NCBI GenBank assembly: GCA_003255025.1
Contig: QANY01005060.1
Location: forward strand, 1,109,390-1,173,389
Direction of reading: 5' to 3'
DNA from: Datisca glomerata
Taxonomy: Eukaryota; Streptophyta; Magnoliopsida; Cucurbitales; Datiscaceae
Length of the DNA stretch: 64,000 bases
Part shown: one piece after another, positions 62,401 through 64,000 of the stretch
How the letters are laid out: each line of letters opens with the position of its first letter
How positions within the stretch are numbered: position 1 is the stretch's first letter
Notes under the pieces: model-generated
What the model was told of the DNA's origin: nothing
The model's input: the letters and a program-made list of their open reading frames with translations, nothing else
Databases searched by the model: none
Position numbers and translations under genes: made by a program

Positions 62401-63018
62401 TCTTCTACTAGAGGTAACGAATTAAATATACAAATGTCATTATAGTTTAAAATTAAATTAATACATTTACTCTATTATTAAATATATTAGCTTCTTATAG
62501 TTTACAACTCTATTGTTTTTTTAACAAAAATTATTATATATTTGCCCAAAATATATATAGATATGGATGATTAAGAAAAATGTGTGTGTAGTGCTAATGC
62601 TTGGGAACATTGTTGGACATCTTCTTTGATTGCTTCAGGCGATATAATATACTTCCAAGAGAGTGTTTATTCCAAATAGGATAATATAAATGAGGATTAT
62701 GAAGTTTATGTTCTTTCTAGCAAAGCATTATTTAGCACCATAAACGGCTATATTCCTTATAATATTAAAATTCAAGAGAAGAAATCGTGGAGTTTTTAGC
62801 CAATGTGTAAATGCTCTCTCTTTTCTTTAATCATTTTTTATCACTAATCCAATATGCAAGGGTGGGATTGTTCGGGACTTGAAAATTTAATTTATACAGA
62901 TAGATGGATAGTCCTAAAAAAAGATTATATATTTGATTAACAAAATTATGATTTCAAACTTAACTTTATAAATAATTTAAATTAGATTTGGCTTATTTCT
63001 TTGCCTTCATTAGTAAAA
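59416..63018. other. Rest of the insertion, no gene recognised
   Basis: The sequence is AT-rich. A tandem of about 28 bases (TTAATCACACATGCATA-type) occurs three times at about 59430-59510. The stretch 60240-60400 resembles 57575-57670. Two exon-like pieces near 62317-62412 and 62590-62800 (ending ASGDIIYFQES) keep short open frames but I cannot name them. Pyrimidine repeats lie at 61888-61912. Confidence 0.45.
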
Positions 63019-64000
63019 CTTAATGTAGATACTGTATTTTATCCGGTCTAATACATGAAATATACATGCTTTATATTTTGGCTCATATAATAATCCAAGA
63101 CTATATGTATAATTTGAAAACTAATCCAATACTAAAATAAAAAAAGTGGTCCAAAGACTAAAAAGTAAAAATTGAAAAAATATGACTAAAAAATAAAAAT
63201 TGAAAAAAAGACTAAAAGTAAAAAAGGTAAACCATAATTTTGCCTATAAATAGGAATGAAGTCTTCACTTAAGGAGATGTCTCTTGAGAGTAAAAAAAGG
63301 GGGAAGTCATTTTTTTAGAGTGAGAAAGAGAGGGGTTGGAGTGAGAAAGAGAGGTGATTTTAGAGAGAGGGAGAGGTTCTACACTTCTATTATCTTCATC
63401 TTCTTCCATTCTTTTTCTCAAGGTAGCTTAATTATTTGGTACATTTGCTCATAATATATTTTGTTCATCTCTCTTCTTCATATGAATGTAGTTGATATCT
63501 TTTGTATTTTTTTTATACATAAGTAGATTGTTCATTCTTTATCATTTCTCCTCATTTAAATCTTACCATTTTAATTTCATGCTTTGATGATTTCTTTACA
63601 AGTTGGATATTGAGATGTCTTTGTCATCAAATCAAATAATGAGGATGATGATAAAGCTTTCGAGGGCGAAAAAATTAATCAAATGTGAATCAACCCTTTT
63701 AATGGGTTGAAAGTGTACATTTGATGCAAAGACCCTCTAGGATAATTTCTCACACATAACAATGCATAAAATAGAGAGTAAAACCTCTATACAAGATTAT
63801 GCAAATATCTAAGTTGTGAAATTTTCAATTTTTCTACAAGTCTTTTCTTTTTAAAATATTATGTTCATCATTTTGTGACATTTGTTTGAACTAATTATCA
63901 TCTATGATCATCCCCTTTGCTATTTGATTAATAATGGCTAATGAGGGAAGGAAAGAAAAATGGTAATTAGTAGACTAAGTAGTAAAAAAACAGACATATT
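63019..64000 (+). repeat. Ogre-like LTR fragment, continuing beyond the window
   Basis: Reverse-complement of about 42560-43680: it shares AATGTAGATA, CCGGTC-AATAC, a purine-rich GAGAGAGGGAGAGG block and the CAACCCTTTTAATGGGTTGA region. It continues the LTR copy that broke off at 57549. The remaining LTR, and possibly a further element in plus orientation, should lie beyond 64000. Confidence 0.85.

Larger units (their letters stand above)
57550..63018. mobile_element. 5.5-kb insertion of unknown class within an Ogre-like LTR
   Basis: The LTR copy stops at 57549 and resumes at the next homologous base at 63019, so 5469 bases appear inserted. The edges carry CTAAA (57545-57549) and CTTAA (63019-63023), a 5-bp duplication with one mismatch. 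Inside are an RPA70-like broken gene at the left and unassigned AT-rich sequence. No LTR pair, transposase, terminal inverted repeat or certain Helitron end (TC start, CTRR end) was found. A Helitron is suggested by the RPA-like gene, which plant Helitrons often carry, but no Rep/helicase is visible. It may also be several nested events. Confidence 0.55.

Noticed and set aside
57550..63018. Calling the 5.5-kb insertion a Helitron outright
   Set aside because: The RPA-like gene suggests it, but no TC start, CTRR end, 3' hairpin or Rep/helicase sequence was found at the edges.
1..64000. CRISPR arrays, bacterial operons or phage-like modules
   Set aside because: The sequence is plant nuclear DNA with spliced genes and LTR elements, and no regularly spaced repeat-spacer pattern was seen.
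1..64000. tRNA and rRNA genes
   Set aside because: No cloverleaf with A- and B-box motifs and no rRNA core sequence was noticed by eye; a dedicated scan could still find a decayed one.

Overview
This is a window of plant nuclear DNA, from a eudicot whose species I cannot name. It is AT-rich, with spliced genes using GT-AG introns, and the right-hand two thirds is crowded with degraded LTR retrotransposons. I see no bacterial, organellar or viral gene organisation.

Region 1 (1-19.3 kb) is the genic part. A seven-exon RopGEF gene, closest in my memory to Arabidopsis ROPGEF14, lies on the plus strand (CDS 3757-9267, 564 aa). It converges on a six-exon RING-H2 ubiquitin ligase on the minus strand (10101-13495, 546 aa). 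A twelve-exon pectin acetylesterase follows on the minus strand (16151-18411, 398 aa). All three models were built by joining exons in frame at splice sites, and all read through without a stop. They act in ROP GTPase signalling, protein ubiquitination and cell-wall pectin modification; nothing suggests they form a unit.

Region 2 (19.3-30.5 kb) is intergenic DNA with microsatellites. It is interrupted by a decayed Ty1/copia element (22294-27478, minus strand) with both LTRs, a primer-binding site, a polypurine tract and a candidate 5-bp target duplication.

Region 3 (30.5-44.0 kb) is a decayed Tat/Ogre-like Ty3/gypsy element on the minus strand. It has an extra ORF1 upstream of gag, a G-patch-like segment, two RNase H domains and an LTR of about 2.6 kb. 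Region 4 (44.0-49.4 kb) holds an LTR-like segment abutting a second copia element truncated in its reverse transcriptase.

Region 5 (49.4-64 kb) is a repeat mosaic. It has two neighbouring hAT-type MITEs with 8-bp target duplications, another LTR-like segment, and opposite-strand fragments of the same Ogre-like LTR. One LTR fragment is split by a 5.5-kb insertion carrying a broken RPA70-like gene. That insertion is the least explained structure here and the best lead for follow-up. I found no convincing new biological system.
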